DNA of 64,000 nucleotides from a virus: IMG/VR virus record IMGVR_UViG_3300027987_000212, positions 1 to 64,000 of that record; one strand, 5' to 3'. Shown piece by piece: positions 15,155 to 24,414 of this stretch (position 1 is its first letter; each line of letters starts with the position of its first letter). The notes under the pieces were generated by a model. It saw only the letters and a program-made list of their open reading frames with translations, ran no database searches and was not told where the DNA came from. The position numbers and the translations under genes were made by a program.

Positions 15155-16405
15155 TCAACCTAAAAGCGTGGGGATACCAGTAGACACCGTACCAGTAACG
15201 ATGGGCGCTGCAACCAGCGTTGCAACTACCGGCGCAGTAGCCGGGGGCACAATCATCGACCACGTCGTTCCCGGCACCAATGTCACGTTCACCTGAGACC
15301 CTACTGTGGCAACTGGGTTCTTGCCGCCGTTGAACGTAATCACCCCACCAACCAGCTCGAGTGCGGATGTAGCTTGTATGCGGCCCGTCCCTGAGAAGTT
15401 GAGCGTGAAGTTCTTCCCGAGGACCTCCATGTCCTCCTTCAGTCGAACGCGCAGCTTCTTGGCATTCAAGTACAGAGTGCCGACCATCCGACTCATGAAG
15501 TTGCCGTCTTTGTCGAAGAAGTAGCGCAGCTTTGTAGCTGCCTTGGTCCCCGACTCGAGCGCGCCCGTTCCCGCGTGGATACTCTCGGGTGCCACAAGCA
15601 CCTCACACACGATGGTATCGTCACTGAACCCCAGTTGGGAGAGGTCACTCCCACTCTCCCCGTCCTCTTTGATGACGTCGGTTACTTTGCCGCAGCTCAC
15701 ACGCACTGTAGCCTTCTCCTGGTCCGACAGAATGCGAAAAGTCTGTCGCCACGTGTTAGCAGGATTCGTCTCCGACTCACTCACGTTGACGAACCAGTTG
15801 ATGGAACCGCCTGCGTTGTGGTGCTCGTAGTTCTGCGAGACGTCCGTGATGATGTTCTCGAGCCCGATGTAGAGCCGTTGCGCAAGCTCAGATGCCCCAA
15901 TCTGCAGCACCCCACCACGGTGTAGTACTACGAAGTTGCCGTCACGGCCGCGCATGTAGATGTCGCCAGGCTTGGCGCGCACGCGCCCACCCGCGTATGT
16001 CGAGGTCCCCGTGTACCGGGTAGTGTTGCCCTCTACGCCCGACGGCGTTTCTTCACTTGTCGTATCTGGGATTGCTTCTTGGGGAGAGATGAAGCTGAGC
16101 ACGAAGGGAGCACTACCATCACCGGGGATGCACACCATACACTTTGCGCCCAAGTCTGGGAAAGCGTAGACCCCCTCACCACGGTTGTAATGGAAGTAGG
16201 AACTGCCGCATTGGATGCCGAAGAACCGCTTTTGGTCGAACTTGCTGATGACATCTACTGTCCAAGTGCTGAGGTTGTGGTCAATGATGATGCCCTCGAA
16301 TACGAACGGGGCCGCCATGCCTTCTGGGGTAAAGAACGACGAGCGGAACGACGACCGCATCATCGGGTCGGCGTTGGCGTAGGTGCGTACTCCAGGCAGC
16401 GGCAT
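15155..16405 (-). CDS. baseplate spike / gpV-gp5-like protein, 416 aa
   Basis: Residues about 30-110 resemble the OB-fold of baseplate spike proteins: VDVISKFDQKRFFGIQCG, then YAFPDLGAKCMVCIPGDG, matching the 'P.vGa.clV..p' core. This is followed by GDIYMRGRDGNFVVLHRGG and a long beta-rich stretch (LYLNAKKLRVRLKEDMEVLG; FTLNFSGTGRIQATSALEL) compatible with a trimeric beta-helix. The C-terminus is Ala/Val/Thr-rich. It begins immediately after the RNA polymerase stop. Expected to sit at the tip of the tail and pierce the cell envelope, implying a contractile or otherwise spike-bearing tail. Confidence 0.7.
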   Translation of the reverse strand: MPLPGVRTYANADPMMRSSFRSSFFTPEGMAAPFVFEGIIIDHNLSTWTVDVISKFDQKRFFGIQCGSSYFHYNRGEGVYAFPDLGAKCMVCIPGDGSAPFVLSFISPQEAIPDTTSEETPSGVEGNTTRYTGTSTYAGGRVRAKPGDIYMRGRDGNFVVLHRGGVLQIGASELAQRLYIGLENIITDVSQNYEHHNAGGSINWFVNVSESETNPANTWRQTFRILSDQEKATVRVSCGKVTDVIKEDGESGSDLSQLGFSDDTIVCEVLVAPESIHAGTGALESGTKAATKLRYFFDKDGNFMSRMVGTLYLNAKKLRVRLKEDMEVLGKNFTLNFSGTGRIQATSALELVGGVITFNGGKNPVATVGSQVNVTLVPGTTWSMIVPPATAPVVATLVAAPIVTGTVSTGIPTLLG

Positions 16406-19400
16406 TCAGTAATGATACCCCGGCACACCCTTGAGGTGGCCTAGTCCTGGTTTGCCGCTGTCTTTGCCTGTGTACCCGAACTCGGCGCCGTAGACCATGC
16501 CCGGTACCGGGTTGATTCCGTGCAAGTTGGTGCGCCCGCCCGTCGCAGCCGCCTCGAGTACGGTATCGCGCAAGTTCTTGTGCATCATCTTCGCCAGCCA
16601 GTCCTCTGTAGCATCGAGCGTCACCATGTTCACGCCCTTGAGTACTGGGGAGTGTTCTACAGGACGTTTGCCCTGGCTGACCAGGGTCTTGTTGAGGGCG
16701 CGCAGTCCCGGGGCGTTCGTGAAGATGCCCTTGACTAGTTCGCTGTCGCCCGGGTCCCGCACTTTCGTCACCTGCCCCATGGCGGCGACTACCGTCTCGA
16801 CATGCTGTCGTCGCATGTCTGTGCCCTTGGCCCCGCCGTAGATGCGGTGCAGCTCGTCCGTCAGGAAGTTCTGCACCTTTTCCATGTTGCCCGTCGCTTG
16901 GTACAGCCGGTGTGGGTTGAGGTTGGTTCGGTTTGGGTCGCTCAGGGGTTGGCCTGCCTCGACGCGCATCCCCACCTTCGGCGGCTGCCAGGGAACGAAG
17001 CCCGGGGCCTCTGCTGCTTTCGGTAGTAGTTCGTTCAGCGCGTTGCCCTTACGGTCGCGCCCCACGTGGTGCGTCTTGCCGCCAATCCAGACCTTCACGC
17101 CAGTCGAGTCCTTCTCGACCTTCTCGACCTTACCCGTAGTCCGGGCCAAGACCATCTCATCGGGGATGTTGTCAGGCAAATTGGTTAGCTGCTGCACACG
17201 TTCGAAAGCGTTAAGCAGCGACGAGTTGCCACCACGTACCCCGCCCGTGTGGAACGCCTTCAAGGTTAACTGCACGCTCCTCTCTCCCAAAGACTGAGCT
17301 GCTTGTATCCCCACATTCGTTCCCACCTCGTGTAACTGCCCACTCGGAGACAGACCCGCACACTTCTGGCATACCCCCGCATCGTGCTCACATTTGAGGG
17401 TGGAACGTACTACCGCCTTTCCGTGTTTCTTGGCTAGTCGCATCTGGTCGATGAGGTCGGGAGTGAGGGTAGTCCCGGCGGGTAGGTCTACGTTCTTGGC
17501 CTTGAAGGGCTGAGCGAGAATACGGTCATGGAGGACATTACTGGAGAGGGGTAGGGCCACCCCGCGATTCGTACCGCAATCAGGCCCTGCCACCACCATG
17601 TTCATGGCTGCTTGGACTAGCCCCTTGGAGAAGTACCCGGGCTCTTCTACCTCCTGCACCTTCTTGATGGAACCAGCGCGCGCACCATGCATCTGAGTCC
17701 AGTACCCGGCCACATCCAAACCCTCCGAGTACGAGCTAGTCACGGGGGTCTTGACGGGATTGCCTGCACCATCGTTGAGAACCATCGGCGCTAGTACCAT
17801 CTGCCGGTATTGGTCCACACTCGGCTTGACCCCGGCATGGAGCATGATGGCCAAGTTGGTGGGTTTGGTCTTCATCTTCTCGAGGTGCTCTTTGGTCATG
17901 CCCTCACTTGCTTCGGTCCACGCCTCGATGGTCCGTGCGTCCTTCTCCTTGCGTGACAAGGTAGTCTTCTCGACGGCCTTCACCATGGCCTGCGCTTTGT
18001 CGAGGTGCTTCTGGCGTACGGCGACGTCTGGTGTGAAATCGTCTAGACCAAGTGAATGAACTGGGACTGGGATGAAGTGGCGAGTCTCTTTGGCACGCTC
18101 GGCTGCTGCGATGACTTCGGGTGAGTTGTCCCCTCGCTTGACCACTGCGACAGCTCCCGAGGCAGCCCCATTGCCCAAGTCCTTGAGACGGTCTGCGGTA
18201 ACTGCAAACTCATCTCGGTGGTTCTTGGCAAGTCGCTCGAAGAGCTTGGTGATGCCGCCCTTGTCGATGACTTGGTCGTGCTTGGTGAGGATACCGTTAC
18301 GAAGTGGTTCGGGCACCGCTGCAGCTAGTAGAACACGCCCTGGAGTCGTGCGCACTCCACCGATGGTCGTGAGGTTGTTGACGGTGAGCTTGCCGGCCTT
18401 GACTGCCTCGAGTGCATCGCCCGGGGTCTTGTAGCTCCCCTTCTTCTCCCCGTCGATTCGAGAGAGCTTGTAGAGCCCTAGTGCGCTCTCGAGAGTGGGC
18501 GTGTACATGACCCCTCCGGAGGCCACGTTGTAGAGGTTGTTCGAGGGCCGCATTCGCTGCGCTTCTTCTACCGCCTCCCGCGAGATGGGGACGTACGCAC
18601 TCATGGCATCACCGTCGAAGTCGGCGTTGAAGCCACCCGTTACTAGGGGGTGAATTTGGATGGCCTTGCCGGGGGCTAGTCGAGGGGTGAAAGCCTGTAC
18701 CGAGTGGGCATGTAGCGCGGGGTCGCGCTTGAGTAGTACTGGCCTCTCTTTGAAGACACTCTCTAGTGCGCGCCACACGGCCGGCGTCTTCTTGTCTACT
18801 AGCTCACGGGCCGATAAGGCGGTCGGGGCCGCCCCATTTGCGACTAGCTTCTCCACGACAAAAGGCTTGTACATCGTGAGCGCCTGCTCGTGGGGTAGCC
18901 CAACTTCGTCTAGCCCAAGTGCGGGTTCGGGCACGATGACGGAACGCATCGTGAGGTCTTGCTTGCGGTTGAGCAACACCTTCTGGAGGTACCCCTTCTT
19001 CGGTGAAGAGCTAGTTGCGGTTGAGCCTGCAATCTGTGCAAGGAGGCCTTGCGGCATCGAACCACCAACCACACTGCGTGGGTCCTTGCTGGGGGTGTGC
19101 ACCCCTTGGATGGCAGCCACGGCATCGTACATGCTAGCGCGGAAGTCCTTCTTGCGCTGGTCCGTGAGCTGGTCGAGCAGCGAGGGTGGGTTCTCTGCCA
19201 CCATACTGCCCAAGTCGCTGTACAGGCGATTGACATCCTCCCACTTGGCAGAGCCGTCGGGGAGTAGCGATGGCGTGCGCATGATGGGTGGCATCACCGG
19301 GATGTTCTGCAGCGTGTACGCCTCGACTGGCTTGAGCCCCGTCTCCTTGAGCGCGCGCAGGTACTTCACCTTCTTGATGAGCGCGTCCATCGCCGGTGGG

Positions 19401-22400
19401 TTGCCCTTCTTCTTACCCTTGGCGGTGTACTGCTGCTCAGGTACGGTCATCGCCGCCAAGGCCTTTTCGTGTTGAGCCAGGTCTTTCTCCACATCGATGC
19501 CCTCGAGCATCTTTCGGAAGGCGAGACCGCCCGTCACCGAGCCCTCTGTATCGAGAGGCACGAATTTGCCATCCTTCCATGCACGCTCGCCCGTCGCCAC
19601 CCCGCGGTAGTCCTCCTCAGTCAACCCCAACAACTTGCGCACAGGTACCTCGAACACCGGATTGACTACGGGTTCTGGGAGTTCGATGTGCGTCCACTTC
19701 TTGCCGCCCAGCCCACCAGTAAGTCGCGGGTCGAAGAGCCCACCCGGCTTCGGCTTGAGCGTACCCGTGTTCGGGTCCACCTTCGAGTACGTGTGGTCAC
19801 CCGGGTGTACGAGCTTGCCGCTGCTCATCTCGAGCACCTGCTTATCCGTCAGCGGCGTGAGTTGAATCTCGTTACCCTTCTTCTCGAGGTTGATACCTGC
19901 GCCGCGCAGCATGTCCTCGAACTTGCGGTACGAGAACGTGGGCTTGGGTACTGGCAGTGGTCGCCCTTCCACAATGGCTGTCCACGCATTGATGTGCTGG
20001 GACGGGTAGGGGCGACTAGGCTCGAGCAGTTCTCGGGGACCCTCGCTCTTGAACGTCTGCATCTCCCGGATATTGGCCTTGGCACCATGCGTGAGAAGTG
20101 TAACGAGCCCATAGGGGCCCATCGACTGCCCACCACTCTTTCCGCCCTGTGAGGGCAGCAACGTGGACTGCTCGTAGCCTTCCCCTTCACCACCCATACC
20201 CGAGCGCGCTGCCGTCTTCTTGTCGACCTGGTGGACGAGCTTGAGGATGTGCTGCTCACCAACGAGCGCCTTACCCATCTTCAATCCCGTCTCAGGGTCG
20301 AAGAGCTCCTCTTGGTCAGTGAGACCGTGCTTCTTCAAGTCTGACTTGACCTTCTCCACCAACGACTGCCGCTCGAAGCTGTCGACCACGTATGGCTTTC
20401 CCGTCTTGCGCGCAATCTTGCTGGCAGCAGTCTCGAGCACCTGTCCTGTGTTCATGCGACCGGGCACGCCTGACGGATTGAGCGCCACGTCGATGGGCTT
20501 GCCGTCAGCTGTGCGTGGCATCTTGTCGTCATCCACGATGAGCGTAACCACGCCCTTGTTGCCGTACCGCCCCGCCAGCTTGTCCGCAACCTGCATAGGC
20601 TCCACAGACTTGACGTGAACGCGCACCTCACCTTTCTTGCCACGGTAGACATCCACCACCTCACCCGGTTGGTCCCCATCCCACGTCAGCGAGCTATTGG
20701 TGTGCACACCCAAAAGCACCTTGCGCATGGCATTACCCTCGAGCCTGTTCTTGAACCGGTAAGGGTTGGCCGCCAACACCAGCGGGTCTCCGGGGTCAAC
20801 CTTTTGCCCCACACGAACTACACCCCCTTCATCCAACTTGGAGTACTGAGTCTTCGTGTACGCCTCCGGATGGTGCATCTGGAACTTGCTGGGTGCAGTG
20901 ATAGCGTCTGGGCTGAGTTGCGTCGTTGGCTTGTGTAGGTGCTCACTAGCCAAGCGCTCTGCAGCACTCCTACTGATGACCACGCCGTCCTCGAAGTTGT
21001 ACCCCTTGTAGGGAATGTACGCGACGCGCAGATTGGTACCGAGCGCGAGCTCTCCCTTCTGGGTGAAGTTCGTGTCAGCTATGTGCTGTCCGGCAGCAAC
21101 AGCATCACCCACCTTCACCGTGGGCGTGGAGTGCAGCATGCTCTTCTTGTCGTTGAGTGGGTAGTGGTTGTAGAGGCTCACCTTACTCACGCTGCCGTCT
21201 GCTGCACGTACCTCAATGTAGTTGGGCGTGACGGCAGTTACTTTACCTCCCTTGAGTGCTACATGGCTCGTGTTACGTCCTATGACTTGCTCCCACGACT
21301 TGGATGAGTCGTCCTCCGAACCTGTAGCTACTTGGACGAGCGGCGCTTCTCTACGCTTGAGGGAGATGGACTGCTCGATGTGCTGGTCTGCGTACGTCGC
21401 ACGATTACCGGAGACAGTACTGAGAAAGGGGATGAGGTTCGTAGTGACGTTGAAGAACTGCGAAGGGTGCCTAGCGATGTACTGCACACTATTCGCTGGC
21501 ACATCCGTGAGCTCATTGCCCTTCGCCGACGCCTTGACTGTCTTACCCAAGAATGAAGGCTTCCCCCGCTTCCACTCTACTTGGTCGGGCATAGCTACCA
21601 CCGAATCAGCAAAGACGCGCGGATTGACTAGCTCATACTTGTTCGACTTGACGTTGAACAACGTGATGCGCGGCTCATCCCCCACTTTGGTCACACCTAG
21701 CGGCATCCGTAGGGTCACCCCAGTCTTGTCATTCTCTGGTGTGCGTACGGGGTCCAAGAACCCTAGATGCGAGGGGTTTACCAGCTTCAAGCCCACCATC
21801 GTCTTGAGCTCTTCATCGCTCTGAATTCCACCAGAACCCATGGACGTTGTCTGCGACGCACTAGCTAGCATCTCCACTGGGTTGATTTGGTCAGCTTGGC
21901 GTGCTGCCGCATTCCTGGAGAAGGCTTGCTGAATGGGCCGATTGAACATGTCGTACTTCAACACCTCCCGTACGCTGGTAGCCCGCGAAAGCTTGCCCAT
22001 CACACGTTTGCGGATGCTACGCTTGTTCACCGAGTTGTTGTAGAAGTCCTGGATGTAGTCACCCGTCGAACGTAGTACTTTGAATTCGAGAGAATCCCGG
22101 TCATCCTCAGGTGCACCCGCTTGGACATCCAACATTCTCTTCGTCGCGCGCAGGAAGGTGTCCCCATCCACTGAAGTGGCGGCTTTACCGAGTGTCTTGG
22201 CCGTAACCTCGGGGCGCAACTGCACCTCACCCATCTTCTGCACGAAGTACTTGGCTGCTTCCTCCTGGTTGGGTGGCGCAGTCCTTCGGTCTGCTCGGTA
22301 GAACCGCTCGAGTGCTGTAGATGCGTGCGAGGCACCCTTGTTCGCCTGCAAGATGTCCTTTCCCCAGACCTTTTCAAGAGAATCGTCGTCGACACCGAGC

Positions 22401-22912
22401 GTCCTCAGCAAGTGGTAGATGGGGATACGCTCCGTCTTGCCCCGAGACATCACAAACTCTTTGCTTTCGGGGTCGAACGTAACCCGCACGTTGCGGGTCA
22501 CTGGCGTATTGAAGTGCGACTCGAGCTTACCGTTAGCTCGACGTCGTGTGTAGACACCTGGCATCAACTGCCACTGGTTGTCCACCTGCCACTCTTGCCC
22601 GCCCATGATGTAGCTGTGCCGACGCGTGATGACAGGGATGTCGGCAAGACGAATCTGCTGCTTGTCGACTACCTTACCGTCGTTGCTCTTCAAGACGATA
22701 GTACCCGTGACCGGTACACTCCAACTACGCCCTTCTACCTTTGCTTGATGCTGCCCTTGCACATCATCCGCCAGCGTATTGGTGTCGGGTACATGCAAAT
22801 CCTCCAACTCCAGTGACTGGAGCCCACCCACCATGGGGAACGCCGCCCGAATTCCTTCGAGCGTCTTGTTGTTCAAGTCCTGTTGAGCCTTCGAGTAGTC
22901 CAGGTATGCCAC
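16406..22912 (-). CDS. fused beta-beta' multisubunit-type RNA polymerase, 2168 aa
   Basis: One chain with both large-subunit halves. Beta part (about 1-1010): FLDPVRTPEN near 385, FFNVTTNLIPFLSTV near 486, YNFEDGVVISRS at 638-649, ADKLAGRYGNKGVV at 776-789, PSGVPGRMNTGQVLE at 813-827. Beta' part (about 1050-2168): LFDPRLTGG near 1060, PVLLKRDPALHAHSVQAFTP at 1391-1410, catalytic NADFDGD at 1429-1435, DCGT at 1778-1781, CEHDAGVCQKC at 1841-1851, trigger-loop GIQAAQSLGERSVQLTLKAF at 1868-1887. The four Cys (1779, 1841, 1848, 1851) match the second zinc site of bacterial beta'. The N-terminal beta' zinc ribbon is absent. Shorter than E. coli beta plus beta' (about 2750). GTG start. First gene of a virion operon. 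Confidence 0.95.
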   Translation of the reverse strand: MAYLDYSKAQQDLNNKTLEGIRAAFPMVGGLQSLELEDLHVPDTNTLADDVQGQHQAKVEGRSWSVPVTGTIVLKSNDGKVVDKQQIRLADIPVITRRHSYIMGGQEWQVDNQWQLMPGVYTRRRANGKLESHFNTPVTRNVRVTFDPESKEFVMSRGKTERIPIYHLLRTLGVDDDSLEKVWGKDILQANKGASHASTALERFYRADRRTAPPNQEEAAKYFVQKMGEVQLRPEVTAKTLGKAATSVDGDTFLRATKRMLDVQAGAPEDDRDSLEFKVLRSTGDYIQDFYNNSVNKRSIRKRVMGKLSRATSVREVLKYDMFNRPIQQAFSRNAAARQADQINPVEMLASASQTTSMGSGGIQSDEELKTMVGLKLVNPSHLGFLDPVRTPENDKTGVTLRMPLGVTKVGDEPRITLFNVKSNKYELVNPRVFADSVVAMPDQVEWKRGKPSFLGKTVKASAKGNELTDVPANSVQYIARHPSQFFNVTTNLIPFLSTVSGNRATYADQHIEQSISLKRREAPLVQVATGSEDDSSKSWEQVIGRNTSHVALKGGKVTAVTPNYIEVRAADGSVSKVSLYNHYPLNDKKSMLHSTPTVKVGDAVAAGQHIADTNFTQKGELALGTNLRVAYIPYKGYNFEDGVVISRSAAERLASEHLHKPTTQLSPDAITAPSKFQMHHPEAYTKTQYSKLDEGGVVRVGQKVDPGDPLVLAANPYRFKNRLEGNAMRKVLLGVHTNSSLTWDGDQPGEVVDVYRGKKGEVRVHVKSVEPMQVADKLAGRYGNKGVVTLIVDDDKMPRTADGKPIDVALNPSGVPGRMNTGQVLETAASKIARKTGKPYVVDSFERQSLVEKVKSDLKKHGLTDQEELFDPETGLKMGKALVGEQHILKLVHQVDKKTAARSGMGGEGEGYEQSTLLPSQGGKSGGQSMGPYGLVTLLTHGAKANIREMQTFKSEGPRELLEPSRPYPSQHINAWTAIVEGRPLPVPKPTFSYRKFEDMLRGAGINLEKKGNEIQLTPLTDKQVLEMSSGKLVHPGDHTYSKVDPNTGTLKPKPGGLFDPRLTGGLGGKKWTHIELPEPVVNPVFEVPVRKLLGLTEEDYRGVATGERAWKDGKFVPLDTEGSVTGGLAFRKMLEGIDVEKDLAQHEKALAAMTVPEQQYTAKGKKKGNPPAMDALIKKVKYLRALKETGLKPVEAYTLQNIPVMPPIMRTPSLLPDGSAKWEDVNRLYSDLGSMVAENPPSLLDQLTDQRKKDFRASMYDAVAAIQGVHTPSKDPRSVVGGSMPQGLLAQIAGSTATSSSPKKGYLQKVLLNRKQDLTMRSVIVPEPALGLDEVGLPHEQALTMYKPFVVEKLVANGAAPTALSARELVDKKTPAVWRALESVFKERPVLLKRDPALHAHSVQAFTPRLAPGKAIQIHPLVTGGFNADFDGDAMSAYVPISREAVEEAQRMRPSNNLYNVASGGVMYTPTLESALGLYKLSRIDGEKKGSYKTPGDALEAVKAGKLTVNNLTTIGGVRTTPGRVLLAAAVPEPLRNGILTKHDQVIDKGGITKLFERLAKNHRDEFAVTADRLKDLGNGAASGAVAVVKRGDNSPEVIAAAERAKETRHFIPVPVHSLGLDDFTPDVAVRQKHLDKAQAMVKAVEKTTLSRKEKDARTIEAWTEASEGMTKEHLEKMKTKPTNLAIMLHAGVKPSVDQYRQMVLAPMVLNDGAGNPVKTPVTSSYSEGLDVAGYWTQMHGARAGSIKKVQEVEEPGYFSKGLVQAAMNMVVAGPDCGTNRGVALPLSSNVLHDRILAQPFKAKNVDLPAGTTLTPDLIDQMRLAKKHGKAVVRSTLKCEHDAGVCQKCAGLSPSGQLHEVGTNVGIQAAQSLGERSVQLTLKAFHTGGVRGGNSSLLNAFERVQQLTNLPDNIPDEMVLARTTGKVEKVEKDSTGVKVWIGGKTHHVGRDRKGNALNELLPKAAEAPGFVPWQPPKVGMRVEAGQPLSDPNRTNLNPHRLYQATGNMEKVQNFLTDELHRIYGGAKGTDMRRQHVETVVAAMGQVTKVRDPGDSELVKGIFTNAPGLRALNKTLVSQGKRPVEHSPVLKGVNMVTLDATEDWLAKMMHKNLRDTVLEAAATGGRTNLHGINPVPGMVYGAEFGYTGKDSGKPGLGHLKGVPGYHY

Positions 22913-22992
22913 CTAGCCAGCGTACCGCACCTAAGCCACTGCCGGCAAGTAACGACAAGCATCAGGGATAAGAACCTTGAAGGAGGCTTAGC
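22913..22992. promoter_or_regulatory. divergent intergenic region between the RNA polymerase operon and the rightward block
   Basis: Eighty bases separate the RNA polymerase start (minus) from the small gene at 22993 (plus), so promoters for both directions must lie here or nearby. It contains GGGATAAGAACC at 22965-22976, the best copy of the GATAAG motif, followed by a GAAGGAGG ribosome-binding site. No convincing sigma70 -35/-10 pair is visible. Confidence 0.5.
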
Positions 22993-23091
22993 ATGTCCCA
23001 CAACCCTGACGACGACACTGAGTACGACAACTCCGGACAAGTCCTAGAAGAAGAACTGCACAAGCTATTCGGAAGGCCTACGGAGGAATGA
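22993..23091 (+). CDS. tiny acidic protein, 32 aa
   Basis: ATG preceded by a very strong GAAGGAGG site. The product is strongly acidic (HNPDDDTEYDNSGQ; EEELHKLFGRPTEE). ATGA overlap with the next ORF supports translation. Possibly a leader peptide or small binding factor. Confidence 0.5.
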   Translation: MSHNPDDDTEYDNSGQVLEEELHKLFGRPTEE

Positions 23092-23210
23092 CCCTGTTCT
23101 GGCTCGGATTCATCTCTGGCGCACTACTCGGGCTACTCGAGTGGGCCCACGAAGTACTCTACGCCGAATCGTACTACGCCTACTACCAGCAAACGACCAA
23201 TGCTTATTGA
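23088..23210 (+). CDS. tiny membrane protein, 40 aa
   Basis: ATGA-coupled to the acidic peptide. TLFWLGFISGALLGLLEWAH is a single hydrophobic helix, followed by a Tyr-rich polar tail. The stop overlaps the next gene by 11 bases. Likely an inner-membrane peptide; role unknown. Confidence 0.5.
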   Translation: MTLFWLGFISGALLGLLEWAHEVLYAESYYAYYQQTTNAY

Positions 23211-23769
23211 CCCGAGACAACCGCTGCAAACAATCCCTGGTACACGGCTGCTTGTCGACCACCTATCTCTATATGGACGCCAGATAGTAGACCCCCTAGA
23301 ACCCTGGCGTCCGTGGGTCGTTCAGTGGGTATACGCGCCAGTCAATCGAATGATAGGCGGTGTGCGCACAAAGCTCATCGATAGCCAAGGCTTCATCACT
23401 TTCTGCAACCAACGAGACCTAGAGGTCCTTCTCGGTCTTGGCGAGCCTGGTCGACGATGCCACTGGTTAGGTAGTGAGTACGTCAGTACGGACAGCCAAG
23501 ACTGGTATGGCCTATGCACAGACAGCAACGACCTAGTCGACGACCTCTTCGATAGAGAGCTGCTGATACGAAACGGCAGCCCACAGCAGCTATGCCCTCC
23601 CATGGAGATAACTAGGCGCATACACCTAGACCACAACAATGATTGCGAAGAGCTGTACACTCTGCTGTGGGATGCAGACCCAGTAACACAGATAGGTCCC
23701 GACTACCGCGTGGAAACGGTGGACTGCCGCTGGTCTCGCGTGGAAAGAACCAAGGTGTACTGGCGATAA
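23200..23769 (+). CDS. hypothetical protein, 189 aa
   Basis: ATG at 23200. Rich in Trp, Asp and Arg (EPWRPWVVQWVYAPVNRM; DSQDWYGLCTDSNDLVDDLF), with an acidic C-terminal half (HLDHNNDCEELYTLLWDADP). Its TAA stop is part of a GATAAG motif (23762-23774) ahead of the next gene. No membrane segment or known domain. Function unknown. Confidence 0.65.
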   Translation: MLIDPRQPLQTIPGTRLLVDHLSLYGRQIVDPLEPWRPWVVQWVYAPVNRMIGGVRTKLIDSQGFITFCNQRDLEVLLGLGEPGRRCHWLGSEYVSTDSQDWYGLCTDSNDLVDDLFDRELLIRNGSPQQLCPPMEITRRIHLDHNNDCEELYTLLWDADPVTQIGPDYRVETVDCRWSRVERTKVYWR

Positions 23770-23800
23770 GAACCAAGGACACTACTACCGACGAGTAGCC

Positions 23801-24397
23801 ATGGGACAAACTAACTGGGAAGACGACATGAGTAAGACAGGTTACCGTTGCCCATTCGAGGAAGAGCACATCCACTACGCAGAAGAGGTGGTGCTATTCG
23901 AGGTACGCATCGTCAAAGCAGTGCAAGGAAAGGTGGAGTCTCTGCACGTAATGAACGACGCACAGACCACCTTCCGCTACCCACCAATATTCGTCCTGTA
24001 CGATGGCTGGGAGAAAATGGACGAACAACTGCGGCAAGTAGTCGAAGACCTGGAACCCGTGAGAGAACCACACGAGCTCATCCGGTGTGAGTACTGTGGA
24101 AGCAGTATCTGCGAAGGTGAGGTCTACCTGTTGGCAACGATGGGGGCAATCAACCGGTCGCGGCGTATGCCCAACGGCGTCCACGCGGGCAACACCTTCG
24201 AGGATAGGGATTCTCGTCCTACGATAGCTTGCATCGCTTGCGCACTACTCCTGCACCAAGAGGTGCACGCCCTGTGGGGCACGCCCTTGAAGCAGTGGAA
24301 AGAATGCGAAGAAGGGACTACTGGACGCTGTTGGCGCGGAGGTTGTGGCGCTATGCCACAATCTTGCCAACTCACGACTAGACCACACTCAACCTAA
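23801..24397 (+). CDS. Cys-rich hypothetical protein, 198 aa
   Basis: Contains RCEYCGSSICEGEVYLL near residues 94-110 and a later cluster with IACIACALLLH and CWRGGCGAMPQSC, so at least one zinc site is likely. The beta-rich N-terminal half includes VVLFEVRIVKAVQG. Start at 23801, or at the internal ATG 23828. It precedes the ATPase pair and may be co-transcribed with it. Confidence 0.65.
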   Translation: MGQTNWEDDMSKTGYRCPFEEEHIHYAEEVVLFEVRIVKAVQGKVESLHVMNDAQTTFRYPPIFVLYDGWEKMDEQLRQVVEDLEPVREPHELIRCEYCGSSICEGEVYLLATMGAINRSRRMPNGVHAGNTFEDRDSRPTIACIACALLLHQEVHALWGTPLKQWKECEEGTTGRCWRGGCGAMPQSCQLTTRPHST

Positions 24398-24414
24398 GCA
24401 GCACTAGGAGCAAC

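Noticed and set aside
19469-20152. 227-aa plus-strand frame opposite the RNA polymerase gene
   Set aside because: Antisense shadow of a certain 2168-residue gene; basic, Arg/His-rich composition without its own ribosome-binding context. The same holds for 18660-19475, 21222-21824 and similar frames.
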